DNA of 42,234 nt from Alphaproteobacteria bacterium (GTDB lineage Bacteria; Pseudomonadota; Alphaproteobacteria; Micavibrionales; UBA1664). The first letter of the stretch is position 1. Each line of letters opens with the position of its first letter. This document shows, one piece after another, positions 7,280-15,298 of this stretch. Where the stretch lies: contig JAGWXJ010000002.1 of assembly GCA_018969935.1 (NCBI GenBank), forward strand, positions 1 through 42,234, written 5' to 3'. Below the pieces are notes generated by a model that worked only from the letters and a program-made list of their open reading frames with translations, searched no databases and was not told the origin of the DNA. Position numbers and translations under genes: made by a program.

Positions 7280-8614
7280 ATGACCACGCAGCAACTTAAA
7301 CTTACGAACTCACTCGGCCGCCGCAAACAGGTTTTCGAGCCACTGAACCCGAACCATATCGGCGTGTATGTGTGCGGGCCTACCGTTTACAACTATGCGC
7401 ATATCGGCAACGCGCGGCCTGCTGTTGCCTTTGATGTGTTGCGCCGCGTGCTGATGCACCTGTACCCGAAGGTCACGTTTGTTGCGAACATCACCGATGT
7501 TGACGACAAAATCATGGATGCGGCTGCCGCGACCGGCCAGCCGATTGACAGCATTACCAAAAAGTTTGCCGATATTTACAACGCGGACATGGCGGCGCTG
7601 GGTGTTATGCGCCCCGACCACCAACCGCGCGCAACAGACACCATACCCGAGATGATAGCGCTGATTGAAAAGCTGATAGCGCGCGGGCATGCGTATGAGG
7701 CTGAGGGCAATGTGCTGTTTAACGTGCCTTCGTTTGCCGAGTACGGAAAACTATCGGGCCGTAACCGTGATGAACAAATTGCCGGTGCGCGCGTTGATGT
7801 AGCACCCTACAAAAAAGACCCTGCCGATTTTGTGCTGTGGAAGCCAAGTGACGCAAGCCAACCGGGCTGGGATAGCCCGTGGGGCCGCGGGAGGCCGGGG
7901 TGGCATATCGAATGCTCGGCCATGTCGGAGAAATACCTCGGGCCCGATTTCGATATCCATGGCGGCGGGCTGGACCTGACCTTCCCCCACCACGAAAACG
8001 AGATTGCCCAAAGCGTATGCGCCCACGGCAATACAGGTTTTGCGCGTGTGTGGGTGCATAACGGTTTTGTAACCGTGGAGGGCGAGAAGATGTCCAAATC
8101 GCTGGGCAACGTCTTGCTGGTGCATGACATGCTGAAGGACGCGCCCGGTGAGGCCATACGTTTTGCGCTGCTGACATCGCACTATCGCCAGCCGTTTGAC
8201 TGGACCAAACGCGGGATTGATGACGCTGTAAAAACGCTCAGCCGTTTTTACGATGTGATTGCGCAAAGCGGTGCAGGGACAGGCAAAATAGATGACGCCT
8301 ATATGGATGCGCTGTGCGATGACCTGAATACGCCAAAGGCGATAACCGAACTGCATACCATGGCCAAAGCGGGCAGGGGCGCGGACCTCAAGGCATCTGC
8401 TGCGTTGCTGGGCCTGCTGCAACAGGAGCCTGCGGCATGGGCCGCGAGCATCAAGCGTGATGTGGATGCAAGCGCTATCGAGGCGCTGATTGCAGAACGG
8501 AATGCCGCGCGCGCCGCCAAGAACTGGAAGGAATCCGACCGCCTGCGCGATGCGCTGACGGCCATGGGCGTAACCATCAAGGATACGGCCCAAGGCACCG
8601 AGTGGAGCGTTTGA
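7280..8614 (+). CDS. cysS: cysteinyl-tRNA synthetase
   Basis: This class I synthetase charges tRNA-Cys in the cytoplasm. The 444-residue protein has the HIGN form of the HIGH motif at 41-44 and KMSKS at 270-274. The zinc site that selects cysteine is complete: Cys32, Cys212, His237 and Glu241. The C-terminal helical region ends in the usual anticodon-binding segment. The frame is open six codons further upstream from a TTG at 7262, but the ATG at 7280 gives the family's usual N-terminus. Its stop lies only 5 bases from the convergent CtrA-like gene. Confidence 0.97.
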   Translation: MTTQQLKLTNSLGRRKQVFEPLNPNHIGVYVCGPTVYNYAHIGNARPAVAFDVLRRVLMHLYPKVTFVANITDVDDKIMDAAAATGQPIDSITKKFADIYNADMAALGVMRPDHQPRATDTIPEMIALIEKLIARGHAYEAEGNVLFNVPSFAEYGKLSGRNRDEQIAGARVDVAPYKKDPADFVLWKPSDASQPGWDSPWGRGRPGWHIECSAMSEKYLGPDFDIHGGGLDLTFPHHENEIAQSVCAHGNTGFARVWVHNGFVTVEGEKMSKSLGNVLLVHDMLKDAPGEAIRFALLTSHYRQPFDWTKRGIDDAVKTLSRFYDVIAQSGAGTGKIDDAYMDALCDDLNTPKAITELHTMAKAGRGADLKASAALLGLLQQEPAAWAASIKRDVDASAIEALIAERNAARAAKNWKESDRLRDALTAMGVTIKDTAQGTEWSV

Positions 8615-8619
8615 AGTAA

Positions 8620-9384
8620 CTAGTTGGGCTGGGAGCGGTTGCCTTGCGCGGTGCCGCCGTAAGCCTGCGCCTTGCGGGCTTGCGCATTTGCCTTGGCCTC
8701 GGCCAATGCTTCCTTGTTGACCATCATGTAGCCGCAGCCGTGGACTGTCTGGATGAGGTCATCGATGCCGGCATTACGCAGTTTTTTGCGTATTTTGGTC
8801 ATGAAAACATCGATGATTTTCATTTCGGGCTCATCAAGTCCGCCGTAGGCGTGATCGAAGATTGTTTCACGCGAGATGGCTGTATTCTGGCGCATGGCCA
8901 GCAATTCCAGTATCAGGAATTCAGTCGTGGTCATGTGCACTTTTTCGCCGCCAACTTCCACGGTTTTTCTTTCCATCGAAATGCTGAAGTTACCAACTTC
9001 GATGACAGGGTCTGCGTACCCGCGTGTCCTGCGGACAACGGCTTCGATGCGGGCGTTCAGTTCATCCTTGTGGCAGGGGTAGGTAATGAAATCATCGGCG
9101 CCCTGGCCAAGTGCGGTTACTTTTGTGTGCAAATCCGTAAAGAGGTTGCCGTAAACAATAATTGGCGTCTTCCTTTTGGCAGCGCGAAGCCTGCGCATGA
9201 AGGTTGTGCCCGTGCCTTCATCGAGTACGGAATTCACCAGAATGATATCGAAATCGTAGCGCTTGGCGATGGACATGCCTTCGTCGGCGCTGTCGGCCGT
9301 GACGATGTTACGATATTCATTCGTTACATCCGCCTCCAGTTTTTGGGATGTGCCGAAGGAGGGTTCTACAATCAGGATGCGCAT
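8620..9384 (-). CDS. CtrA-family transcription regulator with a degenerate, non-phosphorylatable receiver
   Basis: The 254 residues align end to end with CtrA, the alphaproteobacterial cell-cycle regulator. The winged-helix domain (about 128-218) is strongly conserved, including YGGLDEPEMKIIDVF (180-194) and KIRKKL, so DNA recognition should be CtrA-like. The receiver (1-118) keeps the fold but has lost the phosphorylation site. Position 51, aspartate in CtrA, is Asn. The acidic partner at 8 is Pro, the switch Ser/Thr is Tyr78 and the conserved Lys is Tyr102. An Ala/Gln-rich tail of about 35 residues follows. The ATG at 9384 is chosen because it gives MRILIVE as in CtrA; a TTG seven codons earlier falls inside an inverted repeat. 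Confidence 0.9.
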   Translation of the reverse strand: MRILIVEPSFGTSQKLEADVTNEYRNIVTADSADEGMSIAKRYDFDIILVNSVLDEGTGTTFMRRLRAAKRKTPIIVYGNLFTDLHTKVTALGQGADDFITYPCHKDELNARIEAVVRRTRGYADPVIEVGNFSISMERKTVEVGGEKVHMTTTEFLILELLAMRQNTAISRETIFDHAYGGLDEPEMKIIDVFMTKIRKKLRNAGIDDLIQTVHGCGYMMVNKEALAEAKANAQARKAQAYGGTAQGNRSQPN

Positions 9385-9396
9385 ATCACTTACTTT

Positions 9397-9413
9397 CCTA
9401 AGCAAGGCTTAGG
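9397..9413. promoter_or_regulatory. perfect inverted repeat just upstream of the CtrA-like gene
   Basis: CCTAAGC-AAG-GCTTAGG has 7-bp arms and a 3-base spacer. It lies 13 bases before the CtrA-like ATG and 30 bases after the preceding gene. No T-run follows on either strand, so it is unlikely to be an intrinsic terminator; an operator or leader hairpin is possible. Confidence 0.4.
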
Positions 9414-9443
9414 AAATCGCACGTATTGCAATGTTCTGTCAAA

Positions 9444-9917
9444 TTAATTGACCCGCAGGCCTGTAACTTTCCAGCCGAAACCCTCACGTTCGAGCAGGGT
9501 TGCGGGCTGGCCATCAGGGTTGTTGAGGACAAATTTTTCAAGCCCTATCCAGTTGCCGTGTACCACCACATCGGACACGCTTGAGGACAGGCCCATGTTT
9601 TTGCGGTGTTCGGCATCCTTGAGGGCAAGGACCATGGAATCGGGGGATACCAGCTGGCGCAGGAAGCCCGCCGTTATTTCGCCCACTATCATTTCACCGA
9701 TGGATTTTTTTTCTACGGGCAGGTTCAGGCGTTTTGCAAAATCATCGGAGAAGGATGCCTTTACGGCATCGAAGTCGACGTATTTTTGTACGGCTGCCGC
9801 ATCTTCGGCTTCCAGTGCTTTGGTGAGCGACGTGGTTGTGGCGTAGGGGCCGTAAACATAGGCGCCGCCAGCCAGCGTTACGAGGATAAATAGAAGACTT
9901 CCGATTTTTCCAAACAT
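9444..9917 (-). CDS. DUF2939 family membrane-anchored protein
   Basis: The 157-residue protein has one N-terminal helix (about 5-24) that acts as a signal anchor, then a periplasmic domain. The stretch YATTTSLTKALEAEDAAAVQKYVDFDAVKASF is the hallmark of DUF2939, and the C-terminus ends in the family-like FGWKVTGLRV strand. Function is not known. It follows the cysteine peptidase gene by 9 bases, so they are probably co-transcribed, and precedes the CtrA-like gene by about 60 bases. Confidence 0.82.
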   Translation of the reverse strand: MFGKIGSLLFILVTLAGGAYVYGPYATTTSLTKALEAEDAAAVQKYVDFDAVKASFSDDFAKRLNLPVEKKSIGEMIVGEITAGFLRQLVSPDSMVLALKDAEHRKNMGLSSSVSDVVVHGNWIGLEKFVLNNPDGQPATLLEREGFGWKVTGLRVN

Positions 9918-9926
9918 GGAAAGAGA

Positions 9927-10703
9927 TTAGTACTGCGCGGGCCGCAAGGCAACTGTTAGAAGGGACTTGGGGGCTGCTACCGTCTGGATGGTAAAGGGGT
10001 TTATCGACAAAAACGGGCGGTTTTCCATGTATGCCCATTGTTTGCGGTTTTCGGGCGATTGCATCATGACCAGCTTGTAGGGCGTGCTCTCGAACGGGAC
10101 GATGGATTTGTTTTTCACGTCGATAACCAGATACCCGCGGTCGGTGCGGAGGGCCAATATGGCGTGGCCTTCGTCTTTTTCATCGCGTACGACGGTCATG
10201 AGCAACTGGTGGTTTTGCCATTTGTGTTTTTTCATCATGATCTGGCGGAACATCAGTGCGAAATCCTCGCAGTCCCCTTTCATGGAGGGGATCCAGCGCT
10301 CGGTTTCACCGTGTATGGCCTGGTCGCTGGCGGGCACGAAATTATCGTGCATCCAGTCCAGTTCGTCGTTCAGGATTTTCCAGTCATTCGCGGTGAGGAT
10401 GCGGGGAGTGGTGTGCTTTAGCGGCGTGGCATCGGCCTCACAGATATCAGCGTGCGCGACTTCATTGCACATTTTGACGTAGCCGAAAGGGGGAAGGCCG
10501 ACGGTCGAGAAATCGGCAATATCGATTTTGCGGGAGGGCATTTCGCCTATTTCGCGCAGGACGACTGCGTGACCGTTCAGGAAGGCGGCGGTATTCAGGC
10601 CAGATTCCTGTGCGCTGGCAGCTGGCGAAAATGCGGCAGCCGCACCCAAGATGAGGGCTGCGGCTGCTGTATTTGAGGCGAGGCGCTGAAAATCGCGTTT
10701 CAT
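9927..10703 (-). CDS. periplasmic transglutaminase-like cysteine peptidase (BTLCP)
   Basis: The 258-residue precursor has a signal peptide (about 1-31, hydrophobic core 12-29, AASA before the cut). The catalytic triad of the bacterial transglutaminase-like cysteine peptidase family is in place: Cys145 in GDCEDFAL, His180 in EGHAILAL and Asp195 in LVIDVKN. Some members, such as LapG, cleave adhesins; here no LapD-like receptor or large adhesin is adjacent, so the substrate is unknown. It occupies the slot after hpf where many proteobacteria carry ptsN. The gap to hpf is 39 bases. Confidence 0.9.
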   Translation of the reverse strand: MKRDFQRLASNTAAAALILGAAAAFSPAASAQESGLNTAAFLNGHAVVLREIGEMPSRKIDIADFSTVGLPPFGYVKMCNEVAHADICEADATPLKHTTPRILTANDWKILNDELDWMHDNFVPASDQAIHGETERWIPSMKGDCEDFALMFRQIMMKKHKWQNHQLLMTVVRDEKDEGHAILALRTDRGYLVIDVKNKSIVPFESTPYKLVMMQSPENRKQWAYMENRPFLSINPFTIQTVAAPKSLLTVALRPAQY

Positions 10704-10742
10704 GGCCTCTATCTTATGTAAATCAAGCCTTTAGGTCAAGAT

Positions 10743-11369
10743 TTATGCAACTTTGGATTTGGCCCCTGCGGAGCCTGCCTGCAGGGAGGGGTCAATCCAG
10801 CCGATATTGCCGTCAGGGCGGCGGTAAACCACGTTCAGGGTGTCTGTTTTTGCGTTTTTAAACAGCATGTAGTCCTGATCGGCCAGATCCATGCGCATGA
10901 CGGCTTCCGATACGCTCATGGAGGGGATGCTGGTCGTGATTTCAGCCACGATGATGGGTTCGGCGTGTTTGGTTTCATCTTCCTTGTCTTCGGCGATATC
11001 CACGCCTTCGGTCTGGAGAATGTAGTCACGGGCCTGAATGAATGCCGCTTCGGGCGTTTTTTCAAGGCGCTCGTGGTGGTCACGCAGGCGGTTTTTGTAA
11101 CGGCGAAGCTGTTTTGCCACACGCTCGGCCGCTTCATCGAAGGCGATGTAGGGGTCTGCATCGTGGGCGTTGGCCTGTACTTTTACATCATGGCCGACAT
11201 GGAACGTGACGTGTGCGCGGAAGTAGTGGTGGCTTTCTTTTGTGAAGGTGACCGTAGCGTCTGTGACGCGGTTAAAGTATTTTTGTTTGATAGCTTCCAG
11301 TTTTTCTTCGACATGTTTGCGCAGGCTATCGCCCACATCCACATGTTGGCCTTTGACGGACACTTGCAT
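10743..11369 (-). CDS. hpf: long-form ribosome hibernation promoting factor
   Basis: The protein of about 208 residues has the N-terminal S30AE domain (1-105, MQVSVKGQHVDVGDSLRKHVEEKL onward) and a C-terminal dimerisation domain (about 150-205, with MSVSEAVMRMDLADQDYMLFKN and GNIGWIDP). This long form joins ribosomes into inactive 100S dimers in stationary phase. The ATG at 11369 is preceded by a strong AAGGAG; the frame is open 25 codons further but without a site. It follows rpoN, as in most proteobacteria, but across a 140-base gap holding a CtrA-type box, so it probably also has its own promoter. Confidence 0.95.
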   Translation of the reverse strand: MQVSVKGQHVDVGDSLRKHVEEKLEAIKQKYFNRVTDATVTFTKESHHYFRAHVTFHVGHDVKVQANAHDADPYIAFDEAAERVAKQLRRYKNRLRDHHERLEKTPEAAFIQARDYILQTEGVDIAEDKEDETKHAEPIIVAEITTSIPSMSVSEAVMRMDLADQDYMLFKNAKTDTLNVVYRRPDGNIGWIDPSLQAGSAGAKSKVA

Positions 11370-11487
11370 GGATGAGCTCCTTATTTTCAGTTTAAAAGGG
11401 ATAGGTACATAGTAGCCGAATAACGATGCCCGTAAAAGCACCATGGCTATAAAAATATACCTATACTTCCAGTTTGAAACGGCAAGG

Positions 11488-11502
11488 TTAAATGCGGGTT
11501 AA
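11488..11502. promoter_or_regulatory. CtrA-type binding box upstream of hpf
   Basis: On the minus strand TTAACCCGCATTTAAC matches TTAA-N7-TTAAC exactly. It lies between the rpoN stop and the hpf start, about 120 bases before the hpf ATG. Confidence 0.6.
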
Positions 11503-11509
11503 TATTTCC

Positions 11510-12964
11510 TTAAATTGCGCTATTCCGTTTTTTACGGCGCCTGTCCGCTGACGAGCCTATACCCACGGCTTCGCGGTATTTGGCCACTGTACGGCGGGCT
11601 ATATCGATGCCCTCGGCCTTCAGTTTTCCCGCGATATCGTCATCCGATAGTATGTTTTCCAGTGTTTCAGCATCGACCATGGATTTGATTTTGGCCTTGA
11701 TGGCTTCGGCGGCCAGTTCGGTCCCGCCAGATGCGCCGACGCCGGAATCGAAGAAATATTTCAGTTCGAACAGTCCGCGCGGGGTGCCCAGAAATTTGTT
11801 CATGGTCACGCGACTGACCGTGCTTTCATGGACGCCCACGACCTCGGCAATATCGCGCAGGGTGAGCGGTTTTAGAAACTCGACGCCGAAGAGGAAAAAG
11901 CCGTCCTGTCTTTCGACAATTTCGGAGGCTACTTTGAGGATGGTTTGCGCACGCTGGTCGAGCGCCTTGACCAGCCAGTTGGCGGAGGCCAGCCTGTCGT
12001 TGAGGTAACTGAGATCCTTTTTTCCGACATTCGCGTTCATCACGATGTTTGCGTATTCCTGATTGACCAGCACGCGAGGCAGCGTTTCGTTGTTCAGTTC
12101 AACCTTCCAGCCGCCGCCCATGTGCTTGGGCAGCGGGCGCATCAGAACATCGGGCAGGGCCGTTTGCGCGATGGAGTGGTCAAAATCCGCGGCGGGCTTC
12201 GGGTTGAGGGCGCGGATTTCGTGGATCATGTCCGCGACGTCCTCGACATCCACGCCGCAAATGCGAGCCAATCCTTTCAAATCGCCATCGGCTACTTTTT
12301 GCAGATTGGCGAGGCATTTTTGCATCGCGGGGTCGAGCCTGTCGCGCTCGGCCAGCTGGAGGGCCAGACATTCGGAAAGATCGGCCGCAAAAACGCCTGC
12401 GGGGTCGAACTTCTTCATGCGTTTCAGCAATGCATCGATGCGTTCCTGCGGGCAGCCGAGTTGTTGGGCCAGAAATTCATTGCCCTCGCGCAGGTAGCCC
12501 GCTTCATCGAGCCTGTCGATGAGGAGGGAGCCGATGAGGCGGTCGGCGGAGTCGTCGGTCAAAATTGCCAGTTGTTCCTGCAGGTGGGTGCGCAGGGTTT
12601 TTTTATCTGTCAGGCGTTCCTCGAAGCCTGTTTCGTCATCATCGAAGCTTGTGTTGCCGCCTTTGCCCGTGGTGGCCCAATCGGAGCCGGTATCAAAGCC
12701 TTCCCCCGTGAAGTTGGATTCCATGGAGTCGTTGTCGTCATCGCTCCCGGTATCGGCTGATTCAGCGGGGGCTTCGGCATCACCATCCGATTCAGATTCG
12801 CCTTTTTCAAGAAACGGATTTTCGGCCAATTCGTTTTCGAGGTAGCCCGCAAGTTCGATGTTGTTGAGCTGGAGCAGCGAAATGGCCTCGCGCAGTTGCG
12901 GGGTCATGATGAGCTGCTGCTGGTTTTTCAGCTCAAGGGTTATCTTGGGTTTAAAATCGGCCAT
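11510..12964 (-). CDS. rpoN: RNA polymerase sigma-54 factor
   Basis: The 484-residue protein shows the N-terminal activator-responsive region (LELKNQQQLIMTPQLREAI, from about residue 10), a long acidic region II (about 52-110), the core-binding domain, a helix-turn-helix near VHESTVSRV and the RpoN box ARRTVAKYRE (456-465). It directs core polymerase to -24/-12 promoters and needs an enhancer-binding ATPase. It sits in the classic place between lptB and hpf, 29 bases after lptB. Confidence 0.97.
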   Translation of the reverse strand: MADFKPKITLELKNQQQLIMTPQLREAISLLQLNNIELAGYLENELAENPFLEKGESESDGDAEAPAESADTGSDDDNDSMESNFTGEGFDTGSDWATTGKGGNTSFDDDETGFEERLTDKKTLRTHLQEQLAILTDDSADRLIGSLLIDRLDEAGYLREGNEFLAQQLGCPQERIDALLKRMKKFDPAGVFAADLSECLALQLAERDRLDPAMQKCLANLQKVADGDLKGLARICGVDVEDVADMIHEIRALNPKPAADFDHSIAQTALPDVLMRPLPKHMGGGWKVELNNETLPRVLVNQEYANIVMNANVGKKDLSYLNDRLASANWLVKALDQRAQTILKVASEIVERQDGFFLFGVEFLKPLTLRDIAEVVGVHESTVSRVTMNKFLGTPRGLFELKYFFDSGVGASGGTELAAEAIKAKIKSMVDAETLENILSDDDIAGKLKAEGIDIARRTVAKYREAVGIGSSADRRRKKRNSAI

Positions 12965-12993
12965 ACGGCGATTGTAGCACCGCTATTTTATTT

Positions 12994-13761
12994 TCAGAGG
13001 GAGAATTTTTCGCCCAGATAAACGCGTTTTACATCGTCATTCGCGACGATTTCGCGGGGTGTGCCCTCGGTCAGGACCTGACCATCGTGAAGGATGTAGG
13101 CGCGGTCCACGATATCCAGAGCCTCGCGCACGTTGTGGTCGGTAATCAGGACACCGATACCGCGCGTTTTAAGGTAGGCGATCAGCTGCCGGATGTCGCT
13201 TACGGCAATAGGGTCGATGCCGGCCAGCGGTTCATCGAGCAGCATGAATTTGGGGCGGCAGGCAAGGGCGCGCGCAATTTCAAGCCTGCGGCGTTCACCG
13301 CCTGAAAGGGCCACGGCAGGCGTACGGCGCAGGTGCGCGATGGAGAATTCGGAGAGCAGTTCTTCGAGGAAACGGTTTTGGTCTTTTTCGGAAAGGGTGG
13401 TGCCCTGAAGGACGGCGCGGATGTTGTCTTCAACGTTCAGGCCACGGAAAATGGATGATTCCTGCGGCAGGTAGCCAATACCCAAGCGCGCGCGGCGGTA
13501 CATGGGCAGGCGCGTGATGTCGTTGCCATCCAGCAGAATATTGCCTGCATCGCCGTGGATGAGGCCCGTCATGATGTAGAAAAGCGTGGTTTTTCCGGCA
13601 CCGTTGGGGCCCAGCAGGGCCACGGATTCGCCGCGTTCGACACGCACCGATACATCACGCAAGACCGGCCTTTGCTTGTAAGTCTTTGCGATATGCATGG
13701 CCGAGAGGCCCGGTTCTACGGACCTTAAGCGCGGTTTTGGCTTTTGCGTGTTTGTTACCAT
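12994..13761 (-). CDS. lptB: LPS export ABC transporter ATPase LptB
   Basis: The 255-residue ATPase powers LptFG extraction of lipopolysaccharide from the inner membrane. It has Walker A GPNGAGKTT (51-59), the Q-loop region at LPQESSIF, the signature LSGGE (152-156), Walker B FMLLDEP (172-178) and the switch His209. The N-terminal 20 residues are an extra basic extension. LptF and LptG are not in the window. It lies 47 bases after lptA in the lptC-lptA-lptB-rpoN operon. Confidence 0.96.
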   Translation of the reverse strand: MVTNTQKPKPRLRSVEPGLSAMHIAKTYKQRPVLRDVSVRVERGESVALLGPNGAGKTTLFYIMTGLIHGDAGNILLDGNDITRLPMYRRARLGIGYLPQESSIFRGLNVEDNIRAVLQGTTLSEKDQNRFLEELLSEFSIAHLRRTPAVALSGGERRRLEIARALACRPKFMLLDEPLAGIDPIAVSDIRQLIAYLKTRGIGVLITDHNVREALDIVDRAYILHDGQVLTEGTPREIVANDDVKRVYLGEKFSL

Positions 13762-13808
13762 TGGCCTGTATATTACCGAAAGGCGGGTTAGAGCGTCAAA
13801 TATAGGGG

Positions 13809-14597
13809 TTATTCAGGATAAAACACCCCGCGTACGCGACCATCGGACGTGCCATCAGGGGCTGTGCCGCCGCCGTACATTTTGCTGATGTTCGTGTTCA
13901 GATCCACCTCGCCGCGGGTGCCGGTGATGAAGCTTTCGCCCCGGTCGATGCGCACGTTGCCTGTAATGTTGGCAATGTTCGTTTTGGCGTTATAGACGCC
14001 GCGCTCGCCTTGCAACACTTCGGTCGGGGTTGTGATGACCACATTGCCGACGGCCTCCAGCTCCTTCATTTTCGAATTGCCCGTTGCGTCCTTTTCAAAA
14101 CGGCCTATCAGCCTGTCGGCGGTAATCACATCATCGCCCCTTACGGCTTTTGCCTGCCCGTAGGCGTTCATCTCGCTTTTTTTGGCATCGTAGGTGAGTT
14201 TGTCACGCGCGGTTACGGTATCGGTGGGGGTTTTGAGCATGAGGTCGCCGCCCGTCAGTTCCGAATAGCCGGTTTTCACATCGTAGTAGCCTTTATCGCC
14301 GGTGGCTGTTGATCCATCGGAGAGGACGCGCACGCCGCCCTCGGCATCGATGCGGCTGATGTTGATGCCGCCAGCGCCGTTTTTAGCGCCTTCGCTGTAG
14401 GAGGCTGTCAGCGTATCGGCATGGATTTCCGATGTGCCTTGTTTTGCCACGGCGTTTTTGCGGGCGATGTACAGTTTGGCATCGCGGTGCCATTCCAATG
14501 TGCCGTCAGCCGTGACTTCCAGCGGTTGTTTTTGCTGCGCCCATGCGGAGGGTGCGAGCACCAGAAGCGCCAACAGGCAAAAGAGTGCCTTTTTCAT
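13809..14597 (-). CDS. lptA: periplasmic LPS-transport bridge protein LptA (OstA-like)
   Basis: The 262-residue precursor has a signal peptide (1-20, cut after AWA). Two OstA-type beta-jellyroll repeats follow, the first around LEVTADGTLEWHRDAKLYIARKNA. LptA forms the periplasmic filament that carries LPS from LptC to LptD. The C-terminus ends in a Gly-rich strand, RGVFYPE. It is longer than the E. coli protein (185 residues), as is common in alphaproteobacteria. The start overlaps the lptC stop by four bases (ATGA). Confidence 0.9.
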   Translation of the reverse strand: MKKALFCLLALLVLAPSAWAQQKQPLEVTADGTLEWHRDAKLYIARKNAVAKQGTSEIHADTLTASYSEGAKNGAGGINISRIDAEGGVRVLSDGSTATGDKGYYDVKTGYSELTGGDLMLKTPTDTVTARDKLTYDAKKSEMNAYGQAKAVRGDDVITADRLIGRFEKDATGNSKMKELEAVGNVVITTPTEVLQGERGVYNAKTNIANITGNVRIDRGESFITGTRGEVDLNTNISKMYGGGTAPDGTSDGRVRGVFYPE

Positions 14598-15289
14598 TTG
14601 CCACCGCCTTTCGGGTTGATGGAGTTGCCTGATTGCAGGACCAGTTTTGCAGGACCTTTGAAAATAGTGATGGCGCCACCGCCGCGCATATCCATGGCCT
14701 GCGCATCGAGCGTGCCTTGCGGGCCTTCGATACGGACGGGCTTATCGGTGCGCGCGTCACTGGTGGCAAGATTCACATACAGTATGTCTGTTTTCATGAC
14801 CGTGCCGTCAGCGCGTGAAAGCACCACGTTATTCTGCAAGGTGAGGTGTTGGTCTTTTTGCTGGTAGACGCCGTTATCGGATACGGCTGTCATTTTTTCG
14901 GTTTCGTTTGTCTGGAGTGTGCCGCTTGGCGCCGACAGGTTGATGATATCGGGGTTTTTGGTGTCCTGAACGGCTACGGAGGACACGATGGTGAAGGGGC
15001 GGCCTTTGCCATCGACGCTGCTGAATTTCGCATTCTCAAGCCTGTTTTCGGCCATCGCTTTTTCGATGGTCGCCTTATCAAGCTTTTGGGGTGAGAAGCG
15101 GCTTTGGGACAATTCGGTTTCAACCTTGGGCCAAATCATCAAGGCAGCGACAATAGCGAGCGCAGCCACGGGCAGGAACCAGCGCAGCCTTTTGATGAAC
15201 GAGGAGTACGTACGGTCGGCAGAGGTGAGCCTTACCGTGCGTCGGCGATCATCGAGGGCGTTGAGGCGGCCTTCTTCCTGCTCTGTCAT
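14594..15289 (-). CDS. lptC: LPS export protein LptC
   Basis: The 231-residue bitopic protein has one transmembrane helix at about 37-54 after a basic cytoplasmic tail and a periplasmic jellyroll domain with DNGVYQQKDQHLTLQNNVVLSR. It docks LptA to the LptBFG complex. Family, length and gene position agree. The start lies 9 bases after kdsD. Confidence 0.9.
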   Translation of the reverse strand: MTEQEEGRLNALDDRRRTVRLTSADRTYSSFIKRLRWFLPVAALAIVAALMIWPKVETELSQSRFSPQKLDKATIEKAMAENRLENAKFSSVDGKGRPFTIVSSVAVQDTKNPDIINLSAPSGTLQTNETEKMTAVSDNGVYQQKDQHLTLQNNVVLSRADGTVMKTDILYVNLATSDARTDKPVRIEGPQGTLDAQAMDMRGGGAITIFKGPAKLVLQSGNSINPKGGGK

Positions 15290-15298
15290 GGCCGGCCG

